Assembly (NCBI GenBank): GCA_020744225.1
Contig: JAGMWG010000003.1
Location: forward strand, 1-64,000
DNA from: Paraphoma chrysanthemicola
Taxonomy: Eukaryota > Ascomycota > Dothideomycetes > Pleosporales > Phaeosphaeriaceae
Length of the DNA stretch: 64,000 bases
Direction: 5' to 3'
The notes under the pieces are model-generated. The model was given only the letters and a program-made list of their open reading frames with translations. It had not been told where the DNA came from and did not search any database. Shown one piece after another: positions 1 to 11,420 of the stretch. The position numbers were made by a program, and so were the translations under genes. Numbering within the stretch: the first letter of the stretch is position 1; each line of letters starts with the position of its first letter.

Positions 1-1240
1 GCCTCCTGCACACAGCATTCATCTACCACCGGCGTGACAAGCTCCTGCTCGCCCACCGTATAAGTGGTCCCCCCACCCTCAAATACCCTCTTATCTTTCT
101 TCATCAATGCCTTCACCTCTTCTTCGTTCTTGGCCATGCGCGAAACTTTCTCGTCGTAAATTTCGACAACCCACTTCATCACCACCTTGCCAAGGACCAC
201 GTTGTCCAGGGTCTCCAAAAGTGCTTCATTACTAAAAATGCTGTGGTTGTAATCGAATGCTTCTTGTGTCTTCTGTTGCAGGAAGCCATGCATCCAGCCA
301 TCTGGATCAATACGCGCAAGAAGCGCAAAGTCAGCTTTGATGGCGTCGAATATGTCAAAGATGTTCAGGTTCTCAGCGTAAGCTTGGATACGATGGATGG
401 AGAGCAAGTTCAGATCGGCGAGTGCTGGACTTATCGTCGCGATGTAGACCTGTAGAGCGTGCTTGAGTCCTTCAAGGGGCGTGAAAATGTTGAGCTCCGC
501 CCAGGTACCCGTATAGAAGAAGTGTACGACTGTGTGGCCGGTTTCAAGATTGATTTCGGGCAGGTTGAAGCTTTTGTCTGACTCGCTGATGTTCCATGAA
601 GAAGGCAGGAGGTGACAAGGGACGTAGTGGACAGTCCCGTCTGCGCCGATGCGGATTGCGATGGGGGGTTCGGTGTAGGGACTATTTATGGTAGTCAGAT
701 TTTAGGAGTTGAACTCGTTATTATATGGAGTGGCTTACGAGCGTGGAGGAAGCTGGCCGGTAGTATCAGCGTCCAAAACAATTTCCTCTAATGAAGGCTC
801 GACCACGATTTCAGGCGTCTCCAAAATTACTGGCCCTTGAACTGGCTCTTGTGTTGGATGGTCGATTTGCTCTTCTGTGGGAACTGGCGGTGGCTCTTCC
901 GTAGGAACTGGTGGTGGCTCCTCCATTGGAGGCTCTTCAAACTTCCGGCCCTTCTTCTTTTTACCTTTCTCAACAGAAGAGCTTACTGGGAATGAACCCC
1001 AAGAGTCGTCCTTGAAAGGCCCTGCTTCTGGAACAGGCTCTGACTCCTCAACAACGCCTCTCTTCTCTTCAAAGATTGAGGTTCTCGCACCCCAGTTACC
1101 CCAATTGCTCGGCTCTGACTCTAGTTCTGGCTCAGGCGCCAGAGGGCATTCGCCCTCTGTAACCAACTCCTTCTCTTTCTTCTTTTTACCGATTGAGGTG
1201 CTTACACCCCAACCATCGTATGGATCGGGCACGGGTTCTG

Positions 1241-1271
<31 letters not shown>

Positions 1272-1391
1272 TGGCGCCCTTTTCTTTGCGAGCTTCTTGC
1301 CTTTCTTGTTCTTCTTCTTGGTAGAAGTGTTGGCTAGAATTATAGACTTCCACGGGTCTACTTCATTGGGTTGCGAGTTGATGGCAGACAT
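1..1391 (-). CDS. BTB/POZ-like domain protein, 3' end outside window
   Basis: Two exons are visible: 739-1391 (start ATG at 1391) and 681 down to the window edge. The intron 682-738 is 57 bp, has GTAAGC/TAG ends and restores frame, joining PPRS to PYTEPP. The N-terminal 217 residues are low-complexity, with lysine-rich patches and an EP dipeptide run, and look disordered. The second exon contains LETGHTVVHFFYTGTW followed by an alpha-helical stretch, which resembles the second half of fungal BTB folds (Cul3 adaptor-like or transcription-associated). The product is partial because the stop codon lies beyond base 1. The BTB assignment rests on this local pattern and is moderate; the exon structure is well supported. 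I would not infer a pathway. Confidence 0.6.
1235..1271 (-). repeat. Hexanucleotide coding microsatellite (EP repeat)
   Basis: Six near-perfect copies of TCTGGC (plus-strand reading) lie inside the first exon of the BTB-like gene and encode consecutive Glu-Pro dipeptides on the minus strand. Because the unit is a multiple of three, copy-number changes would keep frame. Confidence 0.85.
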
Positions 1392-2257
1392 TTTGTTTTC
1401 AGCTTGAATTTCGGTGTTCAGTTCTTCGGTATTTCTGTAATCGCGGTATCTCAGAGAGTGTACGAAGAATTTCCAAAAGAATATCCCAAGGCTGTTTAGC
1501 GTAAGCGTTCAAATGGTTACACAAGACCAGGCAACAGCGGCATAATCAGCTTTCCCACTGCACATACGTCTACCCTAGCTACGGGTACCCAGTCAGCGTT
1601 CCCCACGTTATCGGGCAGATACTTGGCGTTATGTACAGGCTTGTGTTGGTGGTACGAGGAGAGCTTTGACTGTTTTGAAGTCCGCATTCAAGTCACAAGC
1701 ATGTGGTGGATTGGCTGGACGATGCATGATGCAGGAGATTTACGTTCAATAACAGGACTGTAATTCAAATCTGCTTGACCGGTCGGATGCATATATCGAT
1801 ATCTACCAGCTGTCGCGTTCTTGAGCTGTAGTGGATGTTACACTAATATGCCTGCCTCTCGCTATGGTGTATCCACAATAGTGGTAGCCAATCATGATCA
1901 AGTTGTTGGAATTTGCAAATGGAGGCCAGAACGGTTTGGCGGAAAGGGTGGAATTTTGACTCTCGTTCCGATCTAAGTCGCTATTTCAAGATCTGCTGCT
2001 GATATGAAGTTTTCTGTGTGGCTTCCAAAGTCGGATGCTCGTTGTCGCTACCGTGAGTTTTGCGTTCCTCCGCACACTGCTGCCGCCCCGGTCACGACTC
2101 TCCACTGCTCCATAGCACTGGAGACTGATTTGGGGTTTTCGGGGTTATCAATAACTCATACAGAACGTGTCGGTCCGTGTAGGCCGGGGCAGCGCGTCGC
2201 GAATTTTCAGCCGGCCAGACTTGTCTTTTTTCTGATATGCGCCTAGCCCATGGCTGC
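1392..2257. other. Intergenic, no gene recognised
   Basis: This holds the upstream region of the minus-strand BTB-like gene. Short open frames exist on both strands (for example about 2004-2246 plus), but none has a recognisable motif or supporting introns. I see no RNA gene here. Confidence 0.6.
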
Positions 2258-3080
2258 TCAATTGGGATTCTCGGAAATAAGCTCAGCCATCACGCCCCGG
2301 CGTCCCGTCGCTGTGCGTCTTCGTCAACTTCCTGTTGGATGTACGTGCCCATCTCTTTGACCTTCTGTAGCGCAATGTTGGTGCACTGAAACAAGGCCAA
2401 TGGGTTCACTGTTGCTCCTCTATCCTTCGTTATCTGGCGATCTCGCCGTGCCCGTTCATTGTGATGATGGCCTCGCCTTGTCGCACCTGCTCTTCTAGTA
2501 GGGACACATCCACTAAGAACATCCCGCCCCCGGCAAAGTATGAGAATGTCACAAAGCGGCTGGTGTAGGAACAACAATGTGCTCGGCTCGCTCTCACGGT
2601 TGCTGAGGACGGTCGCTTTCTCTCCTTCGACCAGCACGTCGGGCCTCCAGAAGTGTTGTAGTGCGGCCATAATTGCAATGCATGAAGCGTCAATGAATCC
2701 GCCGTCGTCGTCGATAATGGGTACGTCGGCGTGAAGCGCAAAGCATTTGACGCCTGCATGATGCACATTAACTTGGTGTCGAGGGCGTCCGAGCGGTGGA
2801 TGGCCTTTTCCAGGATGCGCGACAGAATGATTTCAGCGTCGGTAGGTCTGTCCTGGGTCAAGTCCATTTGCCATTGGTGCATACATGGTGTGCGGATTGT
2901 AGCAGTACGTACCGGTCGACCTCGAATGCTGGATAGGCCATGGGTGAGAACTGTGACGATTTGGAAGACGCCTTCTCGTCGCACATCTTCGAACAACAGG
3001 ACTTGGCTCGCGCAGCATTTACATGTCCCGTCGCGCCTCATCACACCGCCTGTGTCTTGCAGCGCTGCCATCGCGCCGCA
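2258..3080 (-). pseudogene. Decayed exosome subunit Rrp45 (RNase PH family) copy
   Basis: Family blocks of Rrp45/EXOSC9 appear in order on the minus strand but in different frames: SPMAYPAFEVDR, PTDAEIILSRILEKAI, DDDGGFIDASCIAIMAALQH, LLEEQVRQGEAIITMN, then a tail ending MAELISEN before TGA at 2258. Frame changes without room for introns occur near 2950, 2757, 2550, 2440 and 2285, each fitting a 1-2 nt loss. One true intron persists at 2848-2912 (GTACGT to ACAG, 65 bp) and splices VDR to PTD in frame. Known Rrp45 is an essential RNA-exosome core subunit, so a working copy presumably lies elsewhere; the alternative is poor local assembly quality. The N-terminal ~60 residues are not recognisable. 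Confidence 0.75.
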
Positions 3081-3700
3081 CGCCTTCGACTTCCATCACA
3101 ACACCAGCTTCTCACAGGTGCCCGCTGACGGATCTGCCATCATAACACCACACGAAAGAGGTGTCGCCCACTAGAAGGAACTTCACGATCAATCTGGGTC
3201 GTCCATCAGCAGTCCACGACCTCGGGGTACTGCCGTCGCAACCTTCTGCCAATACCTCCTGGCGCATCGCCCCTTGCTGTGTGCAGCTTACCCCTCACAC
3301 GCGATAAATAGTAACGCCCTTACATTGGTGACAAGCATACAACACTTTGTTGGGCGTGTGGACGCATGACATCGCGGCTCGTCTCGCTTCGGATGCGCAG
3401 CCTAGGAACATGGTGAAAACACGTACGGGTTGAAACAGTAGGTCGCATGTAGTAAAGAAGGGACCGCGGTGGTTGTTGATACCTGCACTACACCTCGGGC
3501 AGTGCTCGCAAATTGTACATGGTACGACATATTTTGATGACTGTGGGTTGCACAGCGCGTGTGATGATGCCGACGTGCATTGGAAGACTTCTCGAGAATG
3601 TATTTCTTTTCACTGCGCCCAGCTGTTCTTGTATGGCGCGTACATTGTCTTTCCCTTCGTTCCCTAGCCTTTTCAAGATATTACCCCGTTGAACCTTGCC
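3081..3700. other. Intergenic with unassigned coding-like scraps
   Basis: On the minus strand around 3320-3676 there are cysteine-containing open stretches (CEHCPRC at about 3480-3500 and a CHQC about 150 bases further on) that need a frame change to join. They could be remains of a zinc-binding protein, but I cannot name a family. No intact gene is supported. Confidence 0.35.
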
Positions 3701-5661
3701 ATGACATCCTTTGCTACTGCTCAGGCTGTTGAGAACATCATTGGTTACAAATTTCGTTCTGGATACGATGATCTCATTAAAGCGCTGACAGCAGCTGGGG
3801 CTTTAGAAGAAGATTGGGATGGAAACCGAAAGTTGGCTCAGTTTGGCACTGCTCTCAGTGAGTTCTTACTGAATTACTTGGCTTTCGAAGCAGGGGTTAC
3901 AAGAGGTGAAGGCCAGAGCATACGTGACACGAATGAAAGCTGATTGTCGCGAGCTCATGCCGCCGACTTCAAGAAGACCGTGACCAGCAATGAACATCAT
4001 GCGACCATTGCGAGACGAACGGATATCTGCAGATACATTACATTCAATGAGCAAGAAGGCGCACAATCATCAAGTGTGCTTGCTAAAGCTGTCAATGCAG
4101 TGATTGCAGTCGTCTTCTTCGACTGTGGGCAAGACATTGGCGTTGTTCTCAAGACCATGCGCCACCTTAGGTTAGTCACACCAATCCTCTTTGCGGCAGC
4201 GTATTGACATCAGCTGAGTATTTTCACGCTCGGTGGCCAATCAGTGAATCCCACACTGCTATCTCTGGATGATGTTTCAGACTCGCTCGACGTAGGCTGC
4301 CTTGCAAGGTCCTTATTTCATGTAAATAAGGGCAGTCATTCATCGTCGGTTGGTAACGACAGCGATCGCATCCCTTTGACATACTTCTCAACAGCACGAC
4401 ACGTAACAACAGATATTCAACAGGCAGCGGATGAGGCAGGAATGTCGGAAGAAATGGCAGATGATAGTCAAATCTTGCTTCAACAAGACCCTTCTTCCGA
4501 TGACGAGGAGACCAATGTGGCATTTGCAGCAGATCAATCGCCCCAGTACAATACACAAACTGTATTTTCAAGAGCAGGCGAGGGAGAAGAAGCGTTGAGG
4601 GATGAAACGATTAGATGTGCACGCCAACATCAACAGCCTACTGGCAAACGGACTAGCATACATCGGATTGCGTCTGGGCGGACAAAGAAGCTTCGAGAAT
4701 GCGTTGTTAACTCAGACATTGATGTACTGAGGACATATTTGACAGAAGAAGAAAAGAAATGTCAAGACTTCGGGCACCAGAATCCGCAAGACACCTTTCT
4801 TACTCCTCTCATACAAAAGGCAATCCGGGACCTGGGCAAAGGGAAAACAGAAGTGCTGGCAAAGATTTTGATACACATCGGCAGCCCTTGCCTGGTAGGC
4901 GGATTACAAGATATTCTAGCATCACACAATGTCCTGGAAAGCTGTATGGCACTGGCACCTAGATCCACGCCCTCCAGAGCAGAAAGGGTTCATCTGATTG
5001 CTAGTCTGGGCCATTCAATGTCTCACTGTCAATTTATTAGGAGGCATAATATCCTTCAGTTGTTCAAGGAATGTGGCCGCGCCAATACGTCAGCATAAGG
5101 AATTATCATGACTCCATTCGACTTGGCACGTCCTTCAAACAAGCGCGGAAATCCAGTTAATAGGTCTGTGGCCGAAGTAACCTCAAGGATGATGCAAGAA
5201 ACTTTTCCAGATGTTGCATTCAACACTGATGAGTACAAAACAAAGTATCGCTGGATCACAGACATACGGAGGCTCGGTCAGCGCTTGCATATGCTGGAGG
5301 TAAAATTTGGTGAAGGTATTCTAGGTCTCATGCTAGATCAAGGTCTCCCTGGTACAGATGTCGGTATCACCGATAAGATGTGAGTATAGTGATGCCCATA
5401 AGAAGCTAATGCTAACGGAGCTGTAGGTTAATGACTCTCGCTGATACCGAATATGCTAAGTTCGTGGACATATTGGACAGATCTCAAGGAGATCTACTCC
5501 GCGCTCTCAGTGACGCTGTCGCACCCGCTCTACGAGCTTTAACTCTTGGGAGGGTGCACGCGCACAGACAATTTGATATTGAAAATATGACGGTGGATGA
5601 CATCGCAAAGTATCCAAAAGGCTCATCGGCATTCCTAGAGCATATCAAGGAGACGGTGTAA
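3701..5661 (+). CDS. RNase III-like domain protein, catalytic motif lost, in-frame TAA
   Basis: Exons 3701-3905, 3954-4170, 4219-5379 and 5427-5661. Introns are 48, 48 and 47 bp; the first removes a TGA, and the last has GTGAGT and GCTAATGCTAAC. Together they give 606 codons in one frame, but TAA at 5096-5098 interrupts the third exon. The N-terminal half resembles RNase III: the helix that normally reads ERLEFLGDA is here NRKLAQFGTAL, so the acidic metal ligands are missing, and a second helix block HHATIARR...NAVIAVVFFD follows. The C-terminal half is of unknown family. Downstream coding with a good intron suggests the TAA is a recent nonsense change (CAA to TAA is one step) or part of a non-consensus intron. 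If translation stops there the product is 433 residues. Alternative: pseudogene. Confidence 0.55.
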
Positions 5662-7452
5662 CTAAATTTAGTGTATTTTCGCTCATTTTTCGGTTAACCA
5701 CGTCCTATAGAGTAGGGTCGATACATGCCCGGATCTGCACAATGATAAGCACGATCGGAACGCAGCCTTACATCACAGATCGCTTGACGCGCAGGCTTTT
5801 TATCTGAAACAGGATAGGTGTTGGGAATATAGCTTTGAAGAAATTCCGTCGTGGCGGTGCTGTTCCGTGTGTTGAGAGAAGAAATTCTTACTTGCTAAGT
5901 ACAGACGGGTGAACGGTACTGGAAATACCGCTACGTGAGTACACTTTCTGAAAGAAGGAGGCTTTCCGATTTCCGCGAAATAGACCCATACTTCGTATTC
6001 GAGAGGAGCTGGACTGCTGCCTAGCAGAGAAGGCACGCCCTTCACAGAAAATACTTGGAGCAGTTTGAATGAAATACATAATTGACCTTCGATAGTTTGT
6101 CTCGTTCTTGGCCCCGACTGTGGCCTTGTGCACCTAGCAACACGTTTACCTGCGGTCCTGATCGGCGTGGACAACGTAGACCACTGGATTCAGTAGAGTG
6201 GTTACTACCAGCGAACCTGGCCTAGCGCTACATTGCTGGACTTGAATGGTAGTTGGAATTTCTTTTGGAATTTCCCCTAGACAGCTCAGCGTCGCGGTGG
6301 TATAGTATCATCGCTAGCGCGATGAGGAGATGTCCCAAACAGAAGAATACAACTCAAGTTCGATTAGTTTCTTTTTCATGGTTGTAGAGGCTGCTGGCGC
6401 GGTGCTATGATTGACGAAATCTCACGCTCTTATAAACGTGAATATGGGGTTCGCTAGCTACGTACGTACTGGTTTACTAGGTCACATAGTATTTTCGCAG
6501 CCGGTGGATAGAACTGATGCATTGGCGCACCTCGTCGTACTACATGCTTGATCCGAAGCCCCGCAGCGTGCATGAAAGCACTCAAAACCTTGGCCTGTTG
6601 TGTGGAAAACTCAATTGAAGATTGGATCGCCGGCATGGATTAGTCTATGATATGCCGTTTCGTTCAAGACATATACTGATGACATATGCTGCTAGCTTTC
6701 TCTACTCTCTATGTTGTTCTGGAACATGTCAAATACCTGATTATGAGCTTCTCATAGAAAGAAGCCTCGCATAACCTCTTGACGAACTAATGCTTGCTAG
6801 TGCAGTGGACTGTCGAATAGTGACACAGCGTTAGGACATAGGTGGAATGCGACACATGCTTCACATTTTAGTCCACAGAAAAGGTTAACTGGACACTTCG
6901 CTAGAGATCACGCGGCATGCCTTAAGTATTCTACCTTCATTGCATGTGACACACGTAGATATCCTATTCGTCTTATTCTTTCACCAAGGACCGCAGGACC
7001 CTTCTTACTAGCCACGAGAGTTTGAGCAAGAAAGACACCCGCTAAGATTACACTGAAAATAACACTTCCTGTCGACGATGCGTCCATGTCAGATTATATG
7101 CTTACGCTTAGCTAAAACGCACGAGTTCTTATGCTCTACCTTCGCGCAAATCACTCTATAACCTACTTTATACCTACTTACTCTATACTTCCCTGCGCTA
7201 CGTTAGCGTAGATTGGGTGATGAGTAATTGCTAGCTTCGTTGAAAGGCTTGTATATCTGTGTACGGATCGAGAACAATACTTAATAAAAGCTCCAGTACC
7301 CTACAGATAGAGCGTGACAATTAGCTCTCTAGTGTCCAATACTTGCGGCTCACGAGAATCGATTGATTCTACTACACCAAGCATACAAGTTCGGTCCCAT
7401 ATTTGTCTTCGCCTGACATCTGTATTGTACTGTCACGATTTGGATCGGCACC
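5662..7452. other. Intergenic, no gene recognised
   Basis: About 1.8 kb of moderately AT-rich sequence. Short frames on either strand (for example 5800-6174 and 6454-6636 minus) lack motifs, introns or homology I can recognise. The last few hundred bases presumably contain the promoter of the SnoaL-like gene. Confidence 0.55.
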
Positions 7453-7989
7453 ATGTCTACTCCTTCCCTTCCCGCGATAGGCCCCTATACTTCCATGGAC
7501 CTTTCGGCCGACGAACGCAGTTCCGCCATCGATTTTGTCAATCGACTCAACTTTCTCTTCGAAGAATGGGACACATCAAAGATTCTGCAAGCCTTTGTTC
7601 CAGATGCGAGAGTTTCACACGTTCATGGCACACTCCACGGGCATACGGAATGCATCGACTTCTTCAAAAACGTGTACCATCCTTTCATACCTGGTGTTCA
7701 CAGGCACGCTTCCAACCATATCGTGGATCGAGACGAGGAAACCGGTGGCGTGTCAGTGCGATACCACTGCTATCTGTACCGCTATGCATGGCCAGACGAC
7801 ACCGAGGGAATCAAGGGTACCGTGTTACAGTATAAGGAGGATACGAATGGATTACCAGCACTTTGGAACGGGGTCACGTTGATGGACCGTTTGGTGAGGA
7901 CGGAAATTGGGTGGAAGCTCAAGGAAAGAAGACTTGGCGGATTAGTGGCTAACAAAGAGCTGCAGCCTGATGCTAAGTCGAGAAATTAA
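7453..7989 (+). CDS. SnoaL-like (NTF2-fold) protein
   Basis: A single-exon frame of 178 residues starts at ATG 7453. It has the layout of SnoaL_4/NTF2-like proteins: an N-terminal helix (DFVNRLNFLFEEWDTSKIL), the AFVPDARVSHVHGTLHG strand-loop, a helix with FFKNVYHPFIPGVHRHASN, and alternating beta strands ending in WKLKERRLGG. Length is normal for the family. Such folds are small cyclases, isomerases or dehydratases, or simply ligand-binding proteins; the substrate cannot be told from sequence. It stands alone between gene-poor stretches, so context gives no pathway. The call to superfamily level is good; function is unknown. Confidence 0.75.
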   Translation: MSTPSLPAIGPYTSMDLSADERSSAIDFVNRLNFLFEEWDTSKILQAFVPDARVSHVHGTLHGHTECIDFFKNVYHPFIPGVHRHASNHIVDRDEETGGVSVRYHCYLYRYAWPDDTEGIKGTVLQYKEDTNGLPALWNGVTLMDRLVRTEIGWKLKERRLGGLVANKELQPDAKSRN

Positions 7990-9846
7990 GACTTTGTATC
8001 TGGAACAACCAATATGACACGACGGGACAACCCTAACCTCTCCGCCCCCATTCATGAACAGCCCACAATCATGGGTAGTATGCTGGCTTCGACATGGTCC
8101 CTCGTCTCTCGAAGAGGATCATCGAAAGACATAATTGGGGGTACTTGATCAGAGTCTCTACAAGGGCAAAATCAAATTCGAAACAAGACCAATTTATATC
8201 CTATTCAGGGCGGGTGAAACCCCCGTACAACCCTTCGACACGTGATGCATAGCCCAAAATGTCCGCGTAAGCCGCGTAGAGGGCATGGCTGCCTAGTCAG
8301 TCGGCGGCAATTCAGAAAATTCCAATTTCAGATGATGCCCGCATTCCGATTCTTGATCTTGAGCGGTTATGAACCATTCATGATACCAGCGGCAAATTTG
8401 GAGAGCATATGATCGAGCTGAACTTCGCTCACGTCACCGTAAATGTCCCGATGATACTGCAAGTTCTTGATCATGGAGATGGCGCAAGTGACCGTGTCAA
8501 CGTTATTCTTGTCTAGGAAGGTACTTGAAGGCATTAATAGCCATGTCGGATAGAGTACTTTCAAGGCTAGATTTATATCGTCTTTCTAGGGGAGTATCGG
8601 CGGAAGCACAACATAGTTAGTAAAGATAGGCTATCGTTTCGGCCGACTGAGTCATCTCGATAGCGCACAAGATGCGTCGACCCTGTAACCATACGTTGTC
8701 CGCAAGTGATTGTAATTGCAGCGCTAGAACAGCTCTGGTACCGCCCATTTTCGCATACGGAAGTTGCTTACCAGTCCAGTATTGCTGTTTACAATTTATC
8801 ACTCTATCGTGTGCCAAATCAGCGGCGTAGTAGTTGAGCAGAAGCGAGCTGTAGATACGTTCTTCAGAGTTTTGAGACGTGCACAGGCAGGGAAAATTTA
8901 CATTCTCAGTGTCGTGTGACAATAACTGAAGGCGGTACACATATGTTGGTCGCAGGAGATTGGTGATCTCGTGATCGCTAGGCTGGATGCAAGCAATTTC
9001 AAGGGTGTAGGTTGCAAGGGTGTATGTTGCAAGGCTGTCTTTGACTCATTCATCTGTTTGGTGCTGTACTCGGGGACGATGCCAACCATAGCTTCAAGTG
9101 CCTTTTCGTGGAACGCGTCTATCTTCCGGTGAATCTCGGAGGCCAATCTGGAATGTCGGGGCATCAATCATCGCGTGTTCTCGCGCGGTATCATCTTCAA
9201 TTTGGAGCGACATAAACCCCAACGCGCCTAGAGGAATGAGTGCAACATAGTCTATGCTCCTCTCACAGTCTGTTATACTGTACGCATACCAACATAGGCA
9301 GAAGGGCTCGTTTATCAGTGCCGTGCGTTCAAAGTGTTAGCTACATATCACCTAGGCGCGTCTTTGGTGCCGGGAGGTCTGGTTTGGTCGGCAGGGATGT
9401 GCAGATCCTAAACTCGCTTCGTCGAGCTATTCCTAATTTGGTCATTAACAACCAGCACTCATGGAAAAGTCCTCTTTCAGCTAGTGCTTGTTTTCACGCG
9501 ACTCACCTGGTCTTACCGCGCCAATCTACTTCCAATTGGCCATAGCGTTTGGAGCAGGATCTTTCGAAGCCGTTAGGGGTAAAAGTAAAGAGGAAGAGAG
9601 GACAGCATAAGTGTGCCTCGTGTTTCTGAAGAGTCCAATTCGCTCCATGGGATATGCTATTTCTTGGGAGCCCGCTTAACTCTCTATTACTGTCAGTCCA
9701 GTGAGGGTACGTCAGTACCCATGGCCCGCTGACGTAACAGGAATCTTCCTCATAAATCACATGGATGCCACCATGAGCCTTTGCTCGATCACATCATTCT
9801 TCAGTCTAGACATTCTTGCCGAACTCTTTCGCACGCATCCCACGCT
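7990..9846. other. Gene-poor stretch with minus-strand coding-like remnants
   Basis: Minus-strand segments 8367-8564, 8617-8940 and 8898-9167 read as plausible peptides (for example KIDAFHEKALEAMVGIVPEY and YSSLLLNYYAADLAHDRV) and could be pieces of one gene, but I cannot join them with credible introns; at least one frame change is needed. No family is recognised. A 15-bp near-direct repeat (AAGGGTGTAKGTTGC) occurs twice near 9001-9032. The rest shows nothing. Confidence 0.35.
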
Positions 9847-10646
9847 TCATTCATGGGACACCCACTCAGCATGCATCTTCTTACGCGCCTCACCCTCAAC
9901 ATAATTGGGTTGGAAGGTACGCTTCTTGCTGGCTCCTTCTTCAACGAAGAGTCTCTCGTCGTCCTCAGCTAGCTCTGGTGTGTTCATATCCAAGTCTTCT
10001 GGTAGAGGCAAACGCCTGGCAATGTTCTTGAGACCGTAGACTAGCGACCTTATGCCTTGAATCTTGTCATTGATGTCCTTGAATTCCACTCAGACCGTCG
10101 AGTAACCGCACAGCAGCATGATGAAGCGAAAGAGCGACCTCATTGGGTTGGCGAATGGTGAGGAAATATCTCAGTGGGCTTGCTAAAGATGCCCAAGCCC
10201 TTCATTTGTTGGACGTTGTTGATGTAGCGGTTGACCTTATGATCGTTCTCATCGGTATAAAGCATGCCTATGTAGATTTTGTGAAATTGAAAGTCGTTCC
10301 TCGCCTCGGCACCACATGCAGGGCGATATAGAGGATCATATCCGGCTAGTGGGCCTGCATTGCCTACCTGCATTCCGGGATGTTGGCGCAGTATGTGGTG
10401 GTTTCCGTGCTCAGAGTCGTACGCCTACAGCCACAACTCACCCTTGATCTTGCGACTCTTCCCGATGACCACATGTCCCACGCGAAGAGTACGATTGTCA
10501 GCCGAGCCTCGGACGTTGACCTTGATCACAAAATCTTCCGGGGGCGGGAATCTGGCGAGAGTGTCCGAACTCTTCCCGTTGAGGATAGCGAGCAACTCGA
10601 CTTTCGTGTAGCTGATAGGTGTCATCGCCGCCTTGGATGCAAACAT
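9847..10646 (-). pseudogene. Frameshifted gene of unknown family
   Basis: An upstream exon (to 10442) splices to an exon starting at 10354 through an 87-bp GTGAGT/GCAG intron, joining RKIKG to PLAGYDPLY in frame. An upstream intron with GTATAC and CTAACATTCTAATAG is also likely, so the gene starts further upstream, near 10760. Downstream, reading must shift twice: after SPTQ at about 10140 the next frame gives EVALSLHHAAVRLLDGL, then near 10090 another frame gives EFKDINDKIQGIRSLVYGL. No GT-AG intron explains these changes, so the copy looks broken. I recognise no domain. Alternatives are sequencing indels or very unusual splicing. Confidence 0.45.
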
Positions 10647-11420
10647 CTATTAGAATGTTAGATTTGCACGTTCCGCACCTGACGTTCGGGTATACCGTAT
10701 TGCGTGTTTCCACACGCTGAAAGGTTTGATTGACGTTGTTAATAGAGTTCAGAGTCAAGTAAGTAGAAGGGCTTGGTCCGAAAGCTTTTTGTAAGAAAAG
10801 AAGAAGTGGTGGCTCTGGTTCGATATCGATCGGCGAGGTCTAATTTCAAGTGATATTGGAGGTAAACTTGCTTCCCAGTTTCTGAAGTGGGACGCGCGAT
10901 CCCCGTTGCTGCGCAAATCGAGACTGCTGTATCACCGGGCCCGAGGAGACTGTTACTCTCAACGCGGCTGAATCAATGCTCATGACCCTTATGTCTACCT
11001 ACGTCTCAGTTTAGCGCGTGTCGTCTTGTTTTCTGTCCCTGCCCGGATTGCGAATGTAATTGTGTCTGCATAATATTGGTGAGAGCAGTAGTGGGAGTGT
11101 TTCCATACTCTAGTCGATGCTTCGGCTATTGAACACTTTATGTAGAGTAGCCTCCCACTTTAGTCACTTTAATGCTACGAGATAATATCGACATGAAAAT
11201 TGAAGTCTGAGGGGATGCAGGCCGAAGTTTGAAGATGTTTGTCGCGGTGTGGATGATCCCTGTCGACTTGCAGCTCGGAGCTCGGAGCTAGCGGAGCTAC
11301 CCCGCAAACTTGTACCTATTCAGCGTTCATCCGCGGCTCAGTTCCGGCGCCATCTTCAAGCTTCATCCTTCACCATGACTGCGTGTCTCGTGGCTTTCTT
11401 GATGCCTCCGATAGCTGAAG
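10647..11420. other. Intergenic; possible 5' exon of the minus-strand unknown gene
   Basis: About 10690-10760 on the minus strand reads LNSINNVNQTFQRVETRNT ahead of a good intron and may be a 5' exon of the broken gene. The remaining sequence is the presumed promoter of the AMP-binding enzyme; no element is distinctive. Confidence 0.4.

Noticed and set aside
877..1407. Long plus-strand frame opposite the BTB-like gene
   Set aside because: It is the antisense shadow of the repeat-rich minus-strand exon; composition (Gly/Ser runs) mirrors the EP repeats.
3914..3943. In-frame TGA after the first RNase III-like segment taken as a nonsense mutation
   Set aside because: A 48-bp GTGAAG...CTGAT...GAG intron (3906-3953) removes it in frame, giving AGVTRAHAADF.
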